Positions 5,733 through 6,317 of a stretch of DNA of 6,317 bases are shown here, in pieces. Position 1 is the stretch's first letter. The number at the start of each line of letters is the position of its first letter. Made by a program: the position numbers and the translations under genes. The notes under the pieces were generated by a model. It searched no databases. It was not told where the DNA came from and saw only the letters and a program-made list of their open reading frames with translations. Source of the DNA: a bacterium UBP6_UBA1177. GTDB taxonomy: Bacteria; UBP6; UBA1177. The stretch is from assembly GCA_002310995.1 (NCBI GenBank), contig DBYV01000064.1, forward strand, positions 1-6,317, read 5' to 3'.

Positions 5733-6317
5733 TTATTCTCCATTTTCTGAATTGTCGGAATCAGGCGTTTCATCCGTGTCTGCATCTGGATTTTCGTCAG
5801 GGATTTTATCCGCAACACATTTTTTTGATTCGCCGTCCCATGAGTATCCTTCAATGCAGCCGCAGTAATAATCACCATAGAATATAGTGCAGGTTCCGTC
5901 TGAATGTTCTGTCTCCCCGCACGGATTCGGTTCACAGGGATTGCCGTCTTTAACGCAATCAAAGTATTCCCAATGGTAGCCTTCGACACAACCGCATTCG
6001 TATGCTGCCGGAGTATCGAAAAGACTGCAATGACCGTTGGAATGTTCTTTGTTGGCACACGGATTGCCTTCACAGGCGTTTGTACATTTGGCTTCAAAAT
6101 AGTCCCAATAGTATTTGTATCGATCTTCGCAAACGCAACTGTAATAACTGTAATCATACTCACTATCGTAGGACGCGATACATTCTCCGGTTGTTCGTTC
6201 TAAACCTTCACACGGATTCGGATTGCAGGGATTGTCTTCATCGTAATCTGCATCTTCGTCCGGCTCCTCATCATCGGTTTTATCCTCATCAACATTTACT
6301 TCGTCGTCCAAATCAGC
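5733..6317 (-). CDS. EGF-module cysteine-rich protein, C-terminal part (5' truncated by window edge)
   Basis: The frame is open to the window edge, so 194 C-terminal residues are visible; the apparent TTG start near the edge is just a Leu codon inside the acidic tract. The visible order is: an Asp/Glu linker to about residue 28; three EGF-like modules at about 31-78, 82-121 and 128-167, each with NPC near its start and a CxC pair (CVC, CGC, CGC); and an acidic tail ending DSDNSENGE. The modules match those of the 904-residue lipoprotein closely, including the phrases CEPNPC, EHSDGTC and CGCIEGY. By analogy it is probably an exported, lipid-anchored surface protein, but its signal peptide lies outside the window. 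Unlike the 904-residue paralog it shows no DUF1566 domain, and it ends in linker-like sequence. The next ATG follows its stop after one base, which suggests translational coupling. Confidence 0.85.
   Translation of the reverse strand, partial: ADLDDEVNVDEDKTDDEEPDEDADYDEDNPCNPNPCEGLERTTGECIASYDSEYDYSYYSCVCEDRYKYYWDYFEAKCTNACEGNPCANKEHSNGHCSLFDTPAAYECGCVEGYHWEYFDCVKDGNPCEPNPCGETEHSDGTCTIFYGDYYCGCIEGYSWDGESKKCVADKIPDENPDADTDETPDSDNSENGE

Noticed and set aside
5719..5749. Plus-strand AAGGAG followed by ATG at 5730, a textbook-looking gene start
   Set aside because: It opens only a six-codon ORF. The AAGGAG is the complement of signal-peptide Leu codons on the minus strand.
5684..6163. 159-residue minus-strand ORF overlapping the EGF-module gene
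   Set aside because: Its composition is that of a shifted frame of the EGF-module gene. Only its last 15 codons (5731-5684), with their own ribosome binding site, make sense as a lipoprotein start.

Overview
The window looks like part of a chromosome from a Gram-negative bacterium of moderate GC. Two genes begin with a lipoprotein signal peptide followed by a long Asp/Glu/Ser linker, and two encode EGF-like 'CEPNPC' cysteine modules, one of them together with DUF1566 (Lcl C-terminal-like) domains. From general knowledge, this surface-protein architecture is common in uncultured Myxococcota/deltaproteobacteria-like lineages. That placement is an inference with low confidence; there is no rRNA or other marker gene here.

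Layout, left to right. Positions 1-480 (+) hold the C-terminal end of a glutamate-synthase-small-subunit-like FAD/NAD(P) oxidoreductase. It converges, with a 4-base gap, on a block transcribed entirely from the minus strand. In minus-strand order this block is: (i) the 3' part of a cysteine-rich EGF-module protein entering from the right edge (6317-5733); (ii) a 15-codon signal-peptide-like stub starting one base after that stop (5731-5684); (iii) three copies of a 15-bp motif at an exact 32-bp period (5698-5603), overlapping a candidate promoter; (iv) an AAA_14/DUF4143 ATPase (5560-4205); (v) a 904-residue lipoprotein with four EGF-like modules and four DUF1566 domains in two duplicated halves (4136-1422); (vi) a 31-bp remnant of a DUF4143 3' end (1422-1392); (vii) a 298-residue paralogous lipoprotein with an unrecognised C-terminal domain (1381-485).

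The lipoproteins are probably exported, anchored in the outer membrane and involved in binding at the cell surface; no enzymatic function is visible in them. The most notable signal is the mosaic structure. The start of a lipoprotein gene is duplicated on both sides of the ATPase, and the end of an ATPase gene is duplicated at the boundary between the two lipoprotein genes. This suggests that lipoprotein genes and DUF4143 ATPase genes have repeatedly been inserted, exchanged or lost next to one another. No tRNA, rRNA, CRISPR array, insertion sequence or transposase was found.
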